Of a stretch of 41,190 bases of DNA, positions 40,037 to 41,190 are shown in pieces. Under the pieces are notes generated by a model, which was not told the DNA's origin, did not search any database, and worked only from the letters and a program-made list of their open reading frames with translations. The stretch covers positions 1 to 41,190 of the IMG/VR virus record IMGVR_UViG_3300025684_000026; one strand, 5' to 3'. The position numbers were made by a program, and so were the translations under genes. Origin of the DNA: a virus. Within the stretch, counting starts at the first letter, position 1. Every line of letters starts with the position of its first letter.

Positions 40037-41066
40037 TACTAAATGGTTTTTCGTACTCTGGTTTTATCATTTTCCAGATCAATTGTTTCATTTTATCTTT
40101 TTTGCCGTTATACATAGCAAAAATAAGTCCGTGGTTGACACCTTCTAACTCTTGAACCTTCAACGCAAATTCTTTACGCTCAAGGCCATATCTAAATATG
40201 CTAGACATGTGCGCCATATGCTGGTTGAACACGAACTCGTATTCTTTCTTCAATCTCAATTCCAACTGGTTAACCCAATCGTAGAACTCATCAGGTACAT
40301 CTTGCAACATCTCTTCCGGTAACTTGTCAAAGGTCATTAAGTTTTCCCAGACATCGTAAGAAGAGCAGTTGGTCAAAACTCTATGCAACTTCACATAGTC
40401 AGAGAACTTAATCTTACAACGGTCTCCATTAGAGAATCGAACGATGAAACCTTCTTTATTATCCCAGTTCAACTTTTGAATCTCCTTGTAGTCCTTGAAT
40501 TCGTACTTCTTAACCACATTGAAGATGCTGTTCTCCCAGTACTTCATGCCTAACTCTTCACCGGACTCAGTGCGAATCTCGCCCAACAAGACTACGTCTT
40601 CCATCTCACCGTAATCAACAACGATTCGGTTAGTTGGGTAGATAATCTCAAATAGGTAAGTGTTAGTTACTGTAAGGTGGGATGTTTTGTACTTGTTCAT
40701 GAAGATCTCTTTGAACTTCAATGCCTGTTCAGAAGTAAAAGAACCACGAGACGCGAAGATCCATTCTCCTTCGTAGTAGAACATGATACCTAAAGAACCG
40801 TCCATCTTCTCGTAAACCTCAAAGCTTTCAGTCGCAATGTGCTTGTTTTCCTCAATATTGAAGAACTTCTTGAACGGACGTGCAACTAACCTGCCAGCGT
40901 CATCAAAGACAAGACCTCGTGCAGACAAAGTAACCTTATCCCAGTGAGCCTCGTATTGAGTAGCTTGAGAGTAGTTGTAGATTGTCAATGGAAGAGTTGG
41001 GTGAACCTGAGAGATTAACCAACCTTCCGCTACGTATCTGTCTAATATGTCTTTAGTTATCTTCAT
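40020..41066 (-). CDS. rnlA: T4 Rnl1-type RNA ligase
   Basis: A 348-residue ATP-dependent RNA ligase. The nucleotidyl-transfer lysine is K87 in E-K-M-D-G-S (86-91). A-R-G-L-V-F (49-54) and R-P-F-K-K-F-F-N (63-70) upstream match T4 Rnl1's 'RGIMF…RPMEKFFN'. Motif IV (E-G-F-I-V-R-F) and motif V (K-I-K-F-S-D-Y-V-K-L-H) follow at the usual spacing. T4 Rnl1 (374 aa) rejoins tRNAs cut by the host anticodon nuclease. No polynucleotide kinase gene is visible here to complete that pathway. The start overlaps the upstream stop (ATGA). Confidence 0.9.
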   Translation of the reverse strand: MKITKDILDRYVAEGWLISQVHPTLPLTIYNYSQATQYEAHWDKVTLSARGLVFDDAGRLVARPFKKFFNIEENKHIATESFEVYEKMDGSLGIMFYYEGEWIFASRGSFTSEQALKFKEIFMNKYKTSHLTVTNTYLFEIIYPTNRIVVDYGEMEDVVLLGEIRTESGEELGMKYWENSIFNVVKKYEFKDYKEIQKLNWDNKEGFIVRFSNGDRCKIKFSDYVKLHRVLTNCSSYDVWENLMTFDKLPEEMLQDVPDEFYDWVNQLELRLKKEYEFVFNQHMAHMSSIFRYGLERKEFALKVQELEGVNHGLIFAMYNGKKDKMKQLIWKMIKPEYEKPFSNADNT

Positions 41067-41190
41067 AAATGCGATCTAAACCCAATAGTTGGTTTAGGTG
41101 GACAAATAGTGTTAGCTCTGTTTTCAATCATCATTTTGGTCAATTGAAGAGTTTCTATGTCTTCTTCAGTTTTAACCCAGTCATTAAATA
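41063..41190 (-). CDS. C-terminal end of an unidentified gene (41 aa visible)
   Basis: An open frame enters from the window edge and ends in a TGA that overlaps the RNA ligase ATG as ATGA. The visible 41 residues include TEEDIETLQLTKMMIENRAN and P-P-K-P-T-I-G-F. They are too few for a family call; the overlap indicates an operon with the ligase. Confidence 0.55.
   Translation of the reverse strand, partial: FNDWVKTEEDIETLQLTKMMIENRANTICPPKPTIGFRSHL

Overview
The window looks like part of the genome of a large T4-type contractile-tailed phage (myovirus), probably infecting a member of the Bacteroidota such as a flavobacterium. The tail assignment rests on a recognisable baseplate set: a LysM-containing wedge protein, a gp27-like hub, a gp5-like OB-fold spike, a gp25-like wedge, a gp6/J-like wedge and a gp7/I-like wedge. 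The host guess is an inference. The DNA is AT-rich, start codons follow A/T-rich leaders without clear Shine-Dalgarno sequences, and a T4-late-like box (GATATATAAA) precedes many transcription units. Every supported gene lies on the minus strand, so transcription runs from high to low coordinates. No tRNA gene, integrase, transposase or CRISPR array was seen.

Layout in the direction of transcription. 41.2-38.9 kb: the end of an unknown gene, an Rnl1-type RNA ligase, a MarC-family membrane protein and an unknown gene. 38.8-35.4 kb: short units separated by hairpin terminators, comprising an acidic protein with a capsid-targeting-like C-terminus, a Ro60/DUF2828-like protein with a von Willebrand A domain, a 92-residue protein, a probable structured non-coding RNA of about 350 nt, and a disordered protein. 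35.3-33.3 kb: small proteins, two of them membrane proteins, and a UvdE-type UV endonuclease. 33.3-28.7 kb: a tightly coupled run of genes whose products mostly begin with variants of MKxxKxFExFIxE. This closely resembles the capsid-targeting sequence of T4 internal head proteins, which is cut by the gp21 prohead protease. The cargo includes a zinc-metallopeptidase-like protein, a 2H phosphoesterase, a GNAT acetyltransferase with an extra internal targeting motif, and several unknowns. 28.7-26.4 kb: dCMP deaminase and an Fe-S DinG/XPD-type helicase. 26.4-23.9 kb: small unrecognised genes. 23.9-0 kb: tail and baseplate genes ending in long fibre or appendage proteins. A four-domain S1-like RNA-binding protein and an amidoligase-like enzyme are inserted among them, each behind its own promoter-like box.

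The most interesting reading is that the 28.7-38.8 kb region encodes a set of proteins packaged in the capsid and delivered with the DNA. It would combine possible counter-defence or host-takeover enzymes (2H phosphoesterase, acetyltransferase, protease) with RNA-related functions nearby (RNA ligase, Ro60-like protein, structured RNA). The shared leader peptide is seen directly. Packaging, cleavage and injection are inferred from the T4 precedent.
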